Below, piece after piece: positions 26,350 through 38,020 of a DNA stretch of 64,000 bases. Source of the DNA: Nautilus pompilius. Taxonomy: Eukaryota; Mollusca; Cephalopoda; Nautilida; Nautilidae. The stretch lies in assembly GCA_018389105.1 (NCBI GenBank), contig JACATO010002450.1, positions 2,116,501-2,180,500 on the forward strand, read 5' to 3'. The notes beneath the pieces are model-generated. The model made no database searches, was not told the origin of the DNA, and was given only the letters and a program-made list of their open reading frames with translations. The position numbers and the translations under genes were made by a program. Numbering within the stretch: position 1 is the stretch's first letter; each line of letters begins with the position of its first letter.

Positions 26350-27840
26350 CTGAATAAGCAGCCCAGTTTGGATATGCGCCCAAGAAGAATCGTGCACTTT
26401 GTGCTTTCCGCTCTGAAGATGTTGTATTCCGTACATCAGGCTCTCAAAGACATTTAAAACCGAAGTTGAAGGTTTTGATTAAAAAGTAGTAACACCATAG
26501 CAAATCAAAGAGCTATTTCCTGAAGTGTGCATTGCGAAGCACTTCACAGTAGCTCTAACTGTTTGTTCAATAACTTCCTAAATAACGATTTGATCTTGTT
26601 TCGAATTTTAAAAATGCCAGTCTCTTCAAAGAACTATTTGGGCAGCGCATGAGTGAAACGCCAAAAGATGTTAGAGTCCAGCAGATGCAACATTAAAAAA
26701 ATAGAAATTGTGGATTTTCGATGAGGCAGTGGATAAAAATATTGACCTTAATGATATTCGTTACCATTCCGTTTTTTCGAGATACTATGGTGTCTCTACT
26801 ATGGTGGGGAAAAATAAAAGATCTATGCAGTTCCAGGAACTGTGTATTTGGCATCCAGTTGTCAAACTTTACACAAAATTCACCACGAGAGGCTTTGTGC
26901 AAAAATTCCAAATTCCCAACTTAAAAGGTTCCGTGGTAAAGATCGTGAATTTTATTTTTTTCTCTATTACAAACTAAGTTTGGAAGAAATGGGCTGAGGG
27001 TGTGCAGGTAACCATCTCCACGGTAATGTCCGCTGACTTAGGTGTGGTCAGGTGTCGGATCATTTCGCAAAATGCCTCAAAGCCATCAAGGATTTTTTTC
27101 TCCAAAGAAAGACAAAAAAAGAATACTATCCTGAAATGAATCATGGCAAGAGGCTGGGGAAGTTCTAGTTTTTGATTGATATTACATCTCACTGATGAAT
27201 TTAACGTTCCCTTCAAGAGACAAAATCAAACAGTTTTGCATTTGTATAATAACCCAAAATTATTTGTTGCGAAATTTGAGGGGTTCCAGGGATTTTCGCG
27301 CATCGAACCCTCCTCATCTCAAAGAGCTATCGTTGTTTTCCTCTGCTGATGTCAATGGGATCAGATTGTTCAGCAAAAAAGCTGGAATCCGAATTTTCAG
27401 GGAATTTCAAGATTTCCAAAATTCTGGATCATCCCTTCATCCATCATCAAGCCTGACTATTTCAGCCGGAATGACCTGGACATGCCTTTGTTTGAGTGGA
27501 TGGACAATGAACAATTTTAAATGCAGCTCATGGATTTAAGAAGTTCAGACTTGTAGTTATCAAGGTTTAGAAATCTGCGAGCTGAACTTGAAACTAAGGA
27601 AAGAGATCCCAAGACCTCCGCTGTGAGCTGCTGAGAATTAGATCGAAGCTGCCTCTGCTTTGCTTTCAGTCTCGGGAGTCCACGCACCTTCTTGAGCCGA
27701 TGTTTTCTCCTGGTAAAATTTTCTGCCCGCCCTTCACATAGCAGATTGACAACTGATCCTTCAGACGCCCGCGAGCAGCTGAAAGTCTCAATGGAGGTCT
27801 GGCTCAGGAAAGAGAGGGGGAAAGATCCCACCAGCTATTA
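26350..27840 (+). mobile_element. hAT-family transposon relic, plus strand
   Basis: Plus-strand fragments in three frames read in order. First comes a zinc-finger-like N-terminus (ALCAFRSEDVVFRTSGSQRH, a BED-type remnant). The C-terminal block follows near 27470-27610 (DMPLFEWMDNEQFQMQLMDL, then RSSDLW and FRNLRAELE), typical of ZBED/SCAND3-type hAT transposases. Frameshifts and stops throughout; terminal repeats not identified, so ends are approximate. Confidence 0.6.
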
Positions 27841-28112
27841 CAAGGGATTTCCAACGTAAGTGGTGGACTTTTGAAGTGGTAAATACAACAGCATAAGTAT
27901 AATGTGTAGTATTACTGTTGATACAAGAGCATCATGTCTCAACTGCTTTAGACGTGTTGTGCATTCAACGAATATTTGTATTTGTATTTATTATTTGCTT
28001 GCAAAATGTAGTGTAAACTCCACCGGTGGGGTTAACCCTTAACCCTCGGGGAACGACATGCAGTCCTGCACACCACAGCCGAAAGATTGCCGACCTCCCT
28101 TTAATCTATCGC

Positions 28113-28283
28113 CTAACGCTTTCTCTCTCTCTGAACGCAATATCTCAAACAAATAAGGGGTTGTGAACTTCTAACGTAAACAGAAGTTAAAAATAACAGA
28201 GTTAGCAACAGCGGCAGCAGAAACAGGGAAGGGACCCGGCCCGTTCGCTCTGCGAGCAAACCCACGCGTTTCGGAGCCGCCAT
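28113..28283 (-). CDS. Short ORF with signal-anchor, uncertain
   Basis: Minus-strand ATG in a good context (tctaATGGCGGCT) starts a 56-residue ORF. After a basic N-terminus (MAAPKRVGLLAERTGR) it has a strong hydrophobic stretch (LFLLPLLLTLLFLTSVYV) and then a short Cys/Arg-rich tail. This looks like a signal peptide or signal anchor and could be a first coding exon, but no convincing donor follows. The region is CpG-containing and faces away from the plus-strand hAT relic. Chance remains possible. Confidence 0.3.
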   Translation of the reverse strand: MAAPKRVGLLAERTGRVPSLFLLPLLLTLLFLTSVYVRSSQPLICLRYCVQRERKR

Positions 28284-29265
28284 TAGAGAACCAAAATCAA
28301 CCATTGTGTCCCAGCTGCACTGGTTACAGATGCACGTAGGCACAGTCTCCGCCCCAAGTCTGTGCTGCGGGAAGCAACAAACGCCCCTAAAACAGGCTGA
28401 TCTAGTCACTGGCCCCAAACAAAATTTGAAAAAGGAAAGAATATCCAAAATAAGAATAAATTTTGCAAGTTGCTGTAATTGTATGAGGCCCGCGGGTTCA
28501 ACGATGCGTCTTGTACAGTCAAGGGACAATAATATTGGGACACTGCAAAATAGCCGACAAACGAACCTGCTTAAACTGAAACTGTCACATCTAACTGAAG
28601 TATCAATTTTTGACACATGCCCCAGCCGCCATTGGTGCGTTCAGATGAAGTCGTAACAGTCCTGACTGTTATAAATCCGGGCTGGGAAGAGATACCAGCA
28701 ATAATATGCTTAAAGTTTAATATATATCAATATGAAAATTATCAAAACGTCGGGAATACCACGCAACCAATCTTTCAAAATGAAATAGAAATTCAAAGGT
28801 TTGCAAAGGCATAAGTTTTCTCTTTCCATATCATAAACACAAGAGAATGGACCCTTTTTTGTGAAGCAGGTGTGCGCATGCGTCTCCGGATGTTTACAGT
28901 CAGACGATGGTGTCACCTGACTGATCACGAGTGCTACACCTCACTCTATGGTACAACTCCGATCGAACAAAGTTCTGTTCGTTCAAAACCATCCATCTTT
29001 TGTTTGTTACTTTTTCACGGCCGAACCGTAGCAGCTGGAGCCCCCGAATTTTAGGTGCAGTGTACTTCAGAACATCGGAAGGGCTTGAAGCTACCGCACG
29101 TTGGTCTTCAAAGCCACCCCCAACCCACCCCCGTGCAGCGCCGGGTGCCTCAGCTGCCGATATATCTTCGTGATTCTGGCGGATGTGGTAAAATCGCTGT
29201 CACCATTTGGTCAGACAACAAAGCACATTTCGCTTTATTTACTTTAGGTAGAATGAGAATAGTAC

Positions 29266-29566
29266 CTGGCCAGCGGAGATGCGGCATCTGAACGTACGAG
29301 GGAGCTCCGTCGCAAACTTGACAGGGTTCATCCAACAGCAGACAAACATCTCGGAGAACTTGTACCAAGTCGACGTCAGACCAGGACCGGATGCGCTCGT
29401 TTCCTGCCCCTTCTCGAGCGTTCGAAAACAGTAATCGCCAAAAACGTTTCGAGAACAATGGCACCGTGTAGCGCAAAAGGGAGACCACCGAAATAACTAC
29501 AGAACTAATGGCAGTGATAATGCAAGACACGACTGAGGGAAAGTAACCCTGACGATGTTGTTTCAT
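29266..29566 (-). CDS. Candidate first coding exon of an unknown membrane protein
   Basis: A minus-strand ATG opens 100 codons up to a donor CCAG|gtacta, in a CpG-containing promoter-like stretch. The product starts with a hydrophobic segment (SVVSCIITAISSVVISVVSL), then a basic patch (FSKRFWRLLF), then a soluble part (DVDLVQVLRDVCLLLDEPCQ). Codon use is balanced and reads like true protein. No downstream exon was found and no family recognised. If the donor is not used, the ORF runs on to 29150. Confidence 0.4.
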
Positions 29567-30214
29567 TTACGACCAAACGAAAACAACGGAAGTTTTCTCT
29601 GATTGGTTAACTCAGCCATAGAAGTGAGTTCTGTCCCCATTCGAGAAACCCCTTCCTTCGGTAACATGCGCGCAACAGTAACCTTCGGTCTCCACCACCA
29701 GGGTTTAGGGGTGTAATTCGATCACTAGATGAGATTGTTAAATAGGGAATGAACGCTGAAAGGGATAAAAGGGAATCTAGCGCAACAAATCAGCGCATGC
29801 TTAGTTTAAAGTCTGTCCTGGACTCAAGAAGGAAACACGTGGACATATTAGCAAAATAAGAAAAAGAACAAAACAAAGAAAATGGGGTCGCAAGACACAG
29901 GAAATGTTAAACTTGGGTGAACGTGAGGAACTTGTATAGGTTTTTCAGGTAGTCGGGTTCGCAGGGAACCGATCAGTTCTTTTAGGCAATTAGCTAGACA
30001 CCAAACTTTGGCCGAGAGACTCCAAAACAGTCCCTCTCGCTGTCGTTGGCCAACATCCAGACTAAAACAACCCGTAAAAATAGTATTTTATAAAGCTAAT
30101 CCAGACACATAACCTTATCCTTTTGATGAGTACGAACGAAAATCCCTTAATAAATGATACCGTAAAAATCGACACTTTCAACAACTGCATTGTAAGGTCC
30201 TTATCGGTCCTAAC

Positions 30215-30359
30215 CCGCTGGTTGGGCGGTTAAAATACTAGTCCGTCAGGGTCGAGGGACCGAGGCTTAATCACCTCCCTGGGATGGGTTCTCCGCGCTC
30301 TCACCTTTTCCAGCCGGCCGCGTGCGTTTACTTCCACATCTAACAATAAAGGCTTCTAT
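30215..30359 (+). repeat. tRNA-derived SINE copy 2, interrupted by mariner
   Basis: Contains an A-box-like gctggttgggcggttaaa, a B-box-like gaggcttaatcacc, then ccagccggccgcgtgcgttt and ccacatctaac, matching copy 1 at 19.26 kb. Its tail (ggcttctatt) stops at the mariner end. The other side resumes at about 31590 with atagggctttc, which matches the continuation agtagggacttc in copy 1. Confidence 0.6.
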
Positions 30360-30361
30360 TA

Positions 30362-31587
30362 AGTTGTCACAAAAGTTTTGTCGGCTTATTTACCGCAACA
30401 ATGAGACTTCATATCGATGCTGAATGTGAGGTTTATTAATCAAAGTAAGTTCCATTACAAATCGATATACTTCTACCAACGAGGTACAAGCGCATTTATA
30501 CCATTTTGAAAAAATCTGGATTTCTGGAGTCGATAAACTGTTCGAAGTCGGTTTCAATTGTTGCTCGGCTGGAGGAGGATTTCATACGGAGGAAGCTGTT
30601 TGGATAGGTGGTAGTCTGTGGAAGACAGGGCCGTCGAATAGGCTGGGTGAGGGAGAACTTCGTACCCCAAAGTGTTCAGTTTCTGAAGAGTCAGTTTTGC
30701 AACATGATGACGAGCATTGTCGTGGAGCAGGAATGGGCCTCTTCGATCCACCAATGCTGGCTGTCGTTGGGAGAGTTTCTGGTGAACACCGTTTAATCAC
30801 AACGGTACCTTTCAGCTGTGATGGTTTCACCAGGTTGCAAGAAGTTATAGTGGATGACACCAGTTGCAGGCCACCAAACAGTGACCATGACTTTCTTTGA
30901 ATGGAGGCTAGGCAGCTGGTCTCTGCCGAGCCATTGTGCTGATCGTTTGTGATTGTTGTAAAAGATCCATTTTTCATCACATTAAAATGATTCGGTCAAG
31001 AAATGGATCGTTTTTATTTCTTACAACAAGCGAAGAGCAGAACTCCAATCAAGGATTTTACTGTTGTTCATTCAACTCATGAGGCAGGCACCCACATGTC
31101 AAACTTTCCCACCTTTCCGATTGTGTCAAGATGCCGGGAAACAGTTTCAGTGCTTACGTTCAGTTCTTGGGTCGGCTTCAACCAAGGCTTTCAGATGGTC
31201 GTCATCACAGCTGGAAGGACGTCCGCTTCATTCCTATCTTTGAGGCTCACATCTAATCGAAACATTGCAAACCATCGTTATACTGTGCGCTCATTGGCTG
31301 TGTCCTCACCCCATGCCTGCTTAATGTTACGAGTCCCCTCGCTCGCTTTATGCCCCGGTTTGAACTCGTGAAGCAAAATGGCACGAAATATTTTCTGTCC
31401 ATGCTTCACTCAGAACCCGAAAACAAATATCCATTTTATGATTTTAATGAGGTAGGTTTTGCATAATGTATGCCAAAGCACATGCCACAAAGCGATATAT
31501 TACCTATCTACATACATCTTCACAAGCATTCGAAAAATGAACCACAAATTAACGTAATATAAAAACCGACAAAACGTTTGCATCCAC
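30362..31587 (-). mobile_element. mariner-family transposon, inactivated
   Basis: Related terminal repeats lie at both ends: the left has caaaagttttgtcggctt and the right, read inward on the minus strand, caaacgttttgtcggttt. Both are flanked by TA (30360-30361 and 31588-31589). Minus-strand fragments follow mariner transposase order: N-terminal HTH (FRAILLHEFKPGHKASEGTR), then ANERTV near 31280, then GPFLLHDNARHHVAKLTLQK with the second catalytic Asp, and YEVLPHPAYSTALSSTDYH near 30600. Frameshifts and stops break the gene. Length of about 1.23 kb fits the family. Confidence 0.88.
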
Positions 31588-32013
31588 CTAATAATAGGGC
31601 TTTCCGGCGGGTACTTGTTGATGACGGTCGATCAAGAACCTCCAACCTCATCTAAGTAACCCGCCACTCTGTACCATTCCTTTCTAGCACACTACTGTGA
31701 GACCTCAAAAGTTAGGACAGGGTCCGCCAAAAAAGGAAGTGGAGTTTTTAATAAGGTTTCACCAAACGAACAACAACACTGCAGTATATTCAAAGAGATG
31801 TTGAGCCCCATTTTTGGTGATTCCCTGTGGCCTCTGAACCCTCTAAGTCGTCTCGCTTTAAAATTTTAAAAAAAATCTGTGAATTAGTTTTTTAAAAGAC
31901 AAAGATATTTTCTATTTTGTTTTTGTAAACTCAATCTATTTTAATTATGACAAGAAATCGCCTTAGTTACTCCTGCATTGCAAGACTTGCCTATGTAATA
32001 ATTGAGAAGCAGA

Positions 32014-32030
32014 TGACGTCACTATTTAAT
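32014..32030 (+). promoter_or_regulatory. CRE plus TATA-like element upstream of the 32.1-kb micropeptide
   Basis: A perfect TGACGTCA (32014-32021) is followed at once by ctatttaata. This is about 90 bp before the ATG at 32111, a sensible core-promoter spacing. Confidence 0.5.
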
Positions 32031-32110
32031 AAGGAAAGCGGCAGGGTATTAATATCTGGAATTTTTTTTTTTAAAGAAAGGAAAAGTGTTTTGATGCGGT
32101 CGATATCACG

Positions 32111-32317
32111 ATGTTTCCGTTAATTTTGCTCACTGTGATTGCTTTTTACTTCTACTACCTTTGGAAATGGGACAGCGAAGAAAGTGACGAAGCTCCACCA
32201 AAAGAGGAGTCTAAATCAGTTGCCAAAAAAGTCGCCGACACAGCAAAGGAAATTGTCGCTAAAGTGTACGAAACAGTAACAGGTTCACCTAAAAAGGAAG
32301 AAGAAAAGAAAAAGTAA
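32111..32317 (+). CDS. 68-residue single-pass membrane micropeptide
   Basis: ATG-initiated single-exon ORF. The first 20 residues (MFPLILLTVIAFYFYYLWKW) form one hydrophobic, aromatic-edged transmembrane helix. The rest is a soluble charged tail: an acidic part (DSEESDEAPPKEESK), then a Lys/Ala/Val amphipathic helix (VAKKVADTAKEIVAKVYETV), then a Lys-rich end. The regular heptad-like spacing argues against chance. A CRE and TATA-like element sits about 90 bp upstream and an AATAAA at 32630. Topology resembles small integral membrane proteins; no family recognised and function unknown. The neighbour at 40.7-40.9 kb has the same length and layout. Confidence 0.65.
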   Translation: MFPLILLTVIAFYFYYLWKWDSEESDEAPPKEESKSVAKKVADTAKEIVAKVYETVTGSPKKEEEKKK

Positions 32318-33364
32318 AAGGAACACTGCAGTCAGAAGCAATCCTTTTCTTACCTCCAAAAATTTATTTTCCCGTATGCATGTTAAGATAACTTTTATCG
32401 AAAAACAGTTTGCGTCAAAAGAACTTTGTTGCTGATGACTTATAGAGTTTGTATCTCTGTGCGTTTGAGACTCTCCGCTCTTTATTCAAGCCTCTTCCTG
32501 TCGGTTGTTTGAAATCGCGCCAACAATGGGCAGCATGACAAAGAAAACTGACATTGATAAAATTTGAAAAAACGCTTGGTTATTATTTTTAAAATTGCTT
32601 TAAATCATTTTCTGAAATTCTAATTAAGAAATAAATACTTTCAAACAGTTTTAAGAATTAAAAAAAAACAACTTTAACATGAAATATAGCTTTTACGTTA
32701 ATTTAAGAATATTTGGGGGACCGTTCTTGAAGTCTGCAGTTCAGAATTCAGCTTAGAATAAGAATGAAGGGTTAACTATAGAAAATACGAACTTGATAGG
32801 TTGTTAGGTAAGGAGAGTCTCGGTGTCCCAGATTCAGCTGCATGTGTTCGCGTTGTGTCTGTGTATCAGTGGTAAAACAACTTCTGCAACGACATGAAAC
32901 GACCTCGTCGTTAATTCGAAGAAGTCGTGATACGGACAATGAGCCAGGCTACGCGTGCACCGATGAATATCAGTTCAGCCGGAGAAGCAATCATCCATTA
33001 CTAATTTTCTATGCACCATTAGGTTTTCAGCTTCCAGTACCGCAGACAGGTTATCATAGTTTATCTTGATCTCCTGCCCAACTTTTACCTGTTCAGTAGG
33101 GTAGGCTTTGCCGACTGCCACTTGTACCTTCTTTAACTAAGGCAGGCTGCATCTGTAGACGTCGGATACGTGAGTAAGCCCATTAACCACCGTCTATTCG
33201 GTGGAAGGAAGACAACTTAGAAGAAGTGAAGTTTTTGTATTGGCACTAGTTTAATATCTGAATCGTCGTAATAAGCTCTGATGGTAACATTTCAAACCGT
33301 GAACACCGTTTAAGAGTAAGTGTGTCTACATACCTCACAGCAGCTTAATTAACTCAGGGATGAA

Positions 33365-33547
33365 TTAACCCTCATCAGAAAGAGCGCCGCAGCATTTCAG
33401 TCTGCTCTCCAATGCGCCCATCATACACGCCACATATTCTCGAAGCGATATCATGGGTGGAGGCAGTTGAAATTCAATAAATATCTTGTAAAGCCTTTCC
33501 TCATCGGTAGGATTTTTTCGATAAGCGATTTTCGTGGGCGATGCCAT
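33365..33547 (-). CDS. 60-residue conserved-looking small protein
   Basis: Minus-strand ATG in a good context (cacaacATGGC), with a CpG-rich upstream stretch (33560-33680) in the right place for a promoter. The product is soluble with mixed composition: MASPTKIAYRKNPTDEERLY, then KIFIEFQLPPPMISLREYVA and a Cys-containing helix ending ALSDEG. A strong donor (GTGAG|gtatgtag) lies 34 nt after the stop, so the transcript may have a 3'-UTR intron. No family recognised. Confidence 0.5.
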   Translation of the reverse strand: MASPTKIAYRKNPTDEERLYKIFIEFQLPPPMISLREYVACMMGALESRLKCCGALSDEG

Positions 33548-34944
33548 GTTGTGAAAAACCGCAAGATTCGGCTTTTAGGGGGAGGGAGGTCCCTGCCAAA
33601 ATAACGGAAGCTGGACAGTCAGAGCCACGCGAAAGAACGAACCCGCGTCCGAACAGCAGCGCTGATGTACCTCAACAGGACACTTTTCTTGCTTTCTTGT
33701 TTGCATTCGACAAGATTTATGGTTTACATCAACTGTTCTCGTGGACAAAAGGTGGAAATAGATGATGACGACACCAAGTTGACACTAGCGCGCAAGCCAA
33801 GAGTTTTCGAATTATATTTAGCCTTCCACGAAAAACGTGCTCCACCGTCTGTTACCAGGAATTCTAACTCAAACGACTGAAAGCCATTTTGTATTTACCT
33901 ATTATTTTCTAGAACCTCGAAAAACATAAAACTGATACCAGGGAAGTGTTTGCCCGTGCTATTGCACAGCCATGAAGTACCAATTATTAATGCTTTAAAC
34001 CGAGAGCTAAATTCGTTTTTAGGTATTACATACGACGGAAGTCGCCACTAACTCTGGGTTCAGTCCAGATAAAACCCCTCCAGCCCGGCAGGGAGGCCTC
34101 CTGATATCAGTCAAGAAGAAACGGACCGTTTTTATTTCAACCGAATAAATTCGTGCAATAACAAAAAATAAAGCGTTAACCCTTGACAACGGTTTGTACA
34201 AAAATAAAAAAAATCTTGCGTTGTGGTTTATCAGTTGGCGTGCTGTCGATCGTCGGAGACCGGCATCTTGTTTTCACCCGTTGAAGTGAGAGGCGTGCGG
34301 AGTTGTGTTTGTGGTTTTTATGACAGGAGAGCACCGATGAGGGTTACTTACCTATGAGAGGTATCGAAAGATTGACTATATGTACTAGAATTTCTTTGGA
34401 ATGAATGATCATTATTTTTAAAAAAATAACTTTTTTTTTGCTTTTTTTATCGATTTCTGAAGTAAATTAAATCTGCTTATTTTTAATATTCATTGTTTTG
34501 TATTAAAAATTGTTGCATTTTATTTCCTTAATGGAAATATGAAACTAGAACTATATATATATATAACTAACTCGGTTCTGTTGTCTTAAAGACCGTTACT
34601 CAATGTTAGTGTCTTTCTCGAAAAATTTATCAATTTTTCTCGTTCACATAGCCTCCCGAATATGATCCCAAGAAGCAGATGTTATGTACTGAACTAATCA
34701 AACACATCTTTGAAGTTTTATCCTTAATCGGACCGAGGTCGCTTTAAAGTTGTGTGCAAAGGGGCGTTTTTCTAACTCTACTACCGCTATTCGTATTCCT
34801 AATCCTAGACAGTCTATTATTATAGCTTTCCAGATCGCCCGGTATGTCGGATGTAATCCGTGGTTGGGCTCTTTACCAAAATATTTGGGCAGATAGAGTA
34901 AACCTGTTAAAAAACAACAAAACCTGTTAAATATATAAATATTC

Positions 34945-34974
34945 AGAGAGAGAGAGAGATGGAGATGGGGGAGG

Positions 34975-35009
<35 letters not shown>
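34945..35009. repeat. (GA)n tract
   Basis: Purine-rich on the plus strand, with gatggagatgggggaggga interruptions. Confidence 0.95.
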
Positions 35010-35011
<2 letters not shown>

Positions 35012-35437
35012 AATGCAAAAAAACAACACCAACAAAAAAAAACATTTTGTAGCAGCTGCAATTCCTCCATCCCTCTCCTCAGCGAATCTGTCAATCTCCT
35101 AGGCAGCAGTAGCTGGGGAAGACAAGAAAAACGAAAAAAGGCAGTTTCATTCTGAACATCAGCCTCCGGCGAATTAAAGGAATAAACGTGAATGCTCGTA
35201 TCCAGTAACTTTCTGTGGTTATTACTTCACGCAAACGACGATCGACAGCTATAGATGTATCTCGGAAGATCGTGATTTGATGTAAGAATGGATGTCACGA
35301 AACCATCCGTAATGCTAGCGTTGAAAGGAAGAAACTTTTTCACGTCTGGTAATACGAATTATTTCATTTTATCTATTAAGAATTAATGTTGTAAAATAGA
35401 AGTAAAAAATTCACGACTGAAAAACAAATGCCTTTTA

Positions 35438-35539
<102 letters not shown>

Positions 35540-35544
35540 GTAGT

Positions 35545-35855
35545 AGCCCGCCTCAGCCTCTAGTGTAGAAATGACAGTGCCGGTTCCACGCCCGGATAAA
35601 TTGGAAGGGTTGGTGGCAGGAAGGGCATTTGACTGTAAAATCCTATGCCAAACCTCTATGAAAAATGGTCCAAATCAAGCATCCAATGAGAAAAATGATG
35701 ATGATGGTGATGGAGATACCAGGAAGAAGAAAAAGAGGCAAAGACGCGTTGGTGAGAGACGTGGGATGGATAGAAGAGAGTGGCGGACAAGAGCGATGGA
35801 CCATTGTGGAGACCCCAAACAGGAAGAATCTTGGAATAGTAATAATAATACTGAT
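35545..35855 (+). mobile_element. 3' end of an RTE-like LINE or its SINE
   Basis: Contains ggttggtggcaggaagggca and further on gaccattgtggagacccc, ending in an aataataataata tail. This order (GGAAGGGCAT ... TGTGGCGACCCC ... short tandem tail) is known from the 3' ends of RTE-type LINEs in many animals. In between, a fragment DRREWRTRAMDHCGDPKQEE resembles the end of the reverse transcriptase ORF. Confidence 0.55.
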
Positions 35856-35899
35856 AACAGAACTGTGTTGTGAAGTCAGACGATAGCTACCTCGCTACC

Positions 35900-36079
35900 A
35901 TGAACCAGTACCTGAAGGAACTACTACATTTTTTCGCCGACTTCACGGCAGCTAAGTCAAGGTGTTTTGAACATTTGGACAAGTTGCTGAGGAATGATAT
36001 TAAACTGTCACTGCTCCAACTTCGCGACGTCGCCGTGATGACCTATGACAAAGAAACAGCCCCGATACGTTATAAATGA
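35900..36079 (+). CDS. 59-residue helical small protein, unrecognised
   Basis: ATG in a strong context (gctaccATGaac). The product is predicted fully helical: MNQYLKELLHFFADFTAAKS, then RCFEHLDKLLRNDIKLSLLQ, then LRDVAVMTYDKE. The regular hydrophobic spacing suggests a coiled coil. Length and pattern recall very small coiled-coil subunits such as BRK1, but I cannot align it with confidence. An in-frame stretch of ten codons precedes the ATG, so it could also be an exon with an acceptor at about 35860 (gataacag). Confidence 0.42.
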   Translation: MNQYLKELLHFFADFTAAKSRCFEHLDKLLRNDIKLSLLQLRDVAVMTYDKETAPIRYK

Positions 36080-37924
36080 CCAGTCGTTTCGTCTGTAAAA
36101 GGGGGAAGTCAGTAAAACGACAGGGAGCTAAAAATGTATATATTAAAAGTTGTTACTGAAGCAAACTGATTATGAAATACCGCCAACACCAGAGTCGCAC
36201 AATGGACCAGAGCCAAAATTTCCTTGCCTACCGTTATTGTATCTCATACTTCCTCTGTTCCAGCTTTGTTTTAGCAGCAGATCGGAAGAGGAAAGGGAAG
36301 ATCACACAAGCACCGTCCATGATCATCATCCTTTCACCAGTGCTCAACTGACCATCCATCGTCCTAAGAAAGAACAACCACTGAAGCTGTACGATACAAA
36401 GTAAAGTCCAAGCCCCCACACTGCCGTAAAAAGCGCTGTATGTAAAGTAAGGCTATCATTGCCTGTTTCTCAGCTCACCTGCTTTTAACATGGTTTGAAC
36501 CCTGTTCTACCACAAATCGTCAAGTTTCTGCAGTTTGGTAAGGGAGACAACTCAGTCGAGATAAAAAAATCCATCATTCAGAACGCGGACTAATAAAAAC
36601 ATTTGCTGCTCAAAATAACGTCTTCCATCGTTAAACTTCCTCTCAAACAAATATCTATATCATTTTTCTGGAGCAAAGGATTTTAAAATTATGATTAAAA
36701 AAAATAATAGTTTAATTAAAGTTTATGGTGGCAGGTACTAGTTTATCAGTTTGGGATTAAACATGACGGCCTTTGATTGACTACATGCAAGCAGCCTATT
36801 AAAGCTGAGGGCCGCTGAAATAAAATCCAGAGGTAGACGACAAGGGGTCGTTTTTTAACCCTTTCGCGCACTCAACAACAGCAGCAGACTTAGCTCGGCT
36901 TTCTTCATGGTCGTCGATCCGTAAAACTGAGAGAAAACCTAGGCAGAGCAATCGGTCCAGCCACCGGGACCCAGATATCATCATTTCAGTCGTTTTAGCT
37001 TTTCTTGTTGTTAGCAGAGAAACGGATGAAGGCGATTCCATGTTGTCTGAATGCTGGTTGTATATTCCCTGTGGTATTAGCCTACCGGTGAGCAGTCTGA
37101 TCGCCAAACTATTGGATCCGCAGCATCTAACCTGGCGATACTCTGATTTGATACACCTGCTACTACCCCGAGACACTCGTCAGAGAAGCAGTAATTGTTT
37201 TCCATAAGAAGAGTAGTCACCCAGTGAAGATGACAAGCTGAATGGACCACATCCGAACCTACTTTGGCGGCCGAAATTATTGCATTACCCGAAATAGTTT
37301 CGATCACTTTTCTCTTTAAGTATAATTAGACCGTGACTGGTGCAATGTGCGTGCGTTTGGCTTGTTTCTGCTTCATCATTCGTGAATTTCTTTTGTTAAA
37401 ATTATATCATTAATTGACGTTGTTGTCGAGGAGATCGGTCTTTGCGCCTTGGAATTAACTGTTTGGAAAACGAAACCAATAAGATTAGAATCAGTTACTG
37501 AAGAAAATCAAAGAGATAACCACTGGAGGTGGGCACAAACGTATGAACATTGCTTACTAGGAAGTTCTCAGGATACTTCTACTGATTTTTGGCAATAATA
37601 ATAATAATAATCCAAAAAGAAAAAACTGCCGGAAGAATTTGAAAAACGAAAAAGAATGACACAGTATGTAAACTTAGCTCAGCGCCGCTTGTATCTCCAT
37701 AACTTGAGCATAAATTCACACTCTTATACTGGCGTCATCTCTATTAAACCGGAAAACCTACTCCGATACCCGTCATCTAAGTGCTTTATATTAACTGACT
37801 TTCACTGTTGACATTTAGTTTTCTTAAAATAAAATGACATTAGTTCTGGTTTGCTGCGTCGCATTTGACCAGGTCGCTATTTCTCGCAATGTGGGAGTAG
37901 CATCTGTTCGATGAAGCGATTTAA

Positions 37925-38020
37925 GCGGTGGTGGCTCAGCTGATGTATCCAGCATCACGCACGACCTCTCGCGGGCTTAGACCCTACTAGCAGTCCTCCG
38001 GGTGTTCCAACTAAAATCGT
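37925..38020 (+). repeat. tRNA-derived SINE fragment (copy 3)
   Basis: tggctcagctgatgta matches an A box and gcgggcttagaccc occupies the B-box position, as in copy 2 (gaggcttaatcacc). Confidence 0.45.

Noticed and set aside
30582..31371. ORFs of 122-132 codons on both strands
   Set aside because: They are frameshifted or antisense readings of the mariner transposase.
36799..37307. Two overlapping minus-strand ORFs of 125 and 76 codons
   Set aside because: Both start at GTG, overlap in different frames and show no domain; an internal ATG at about 37043 is possible but composition looks random.
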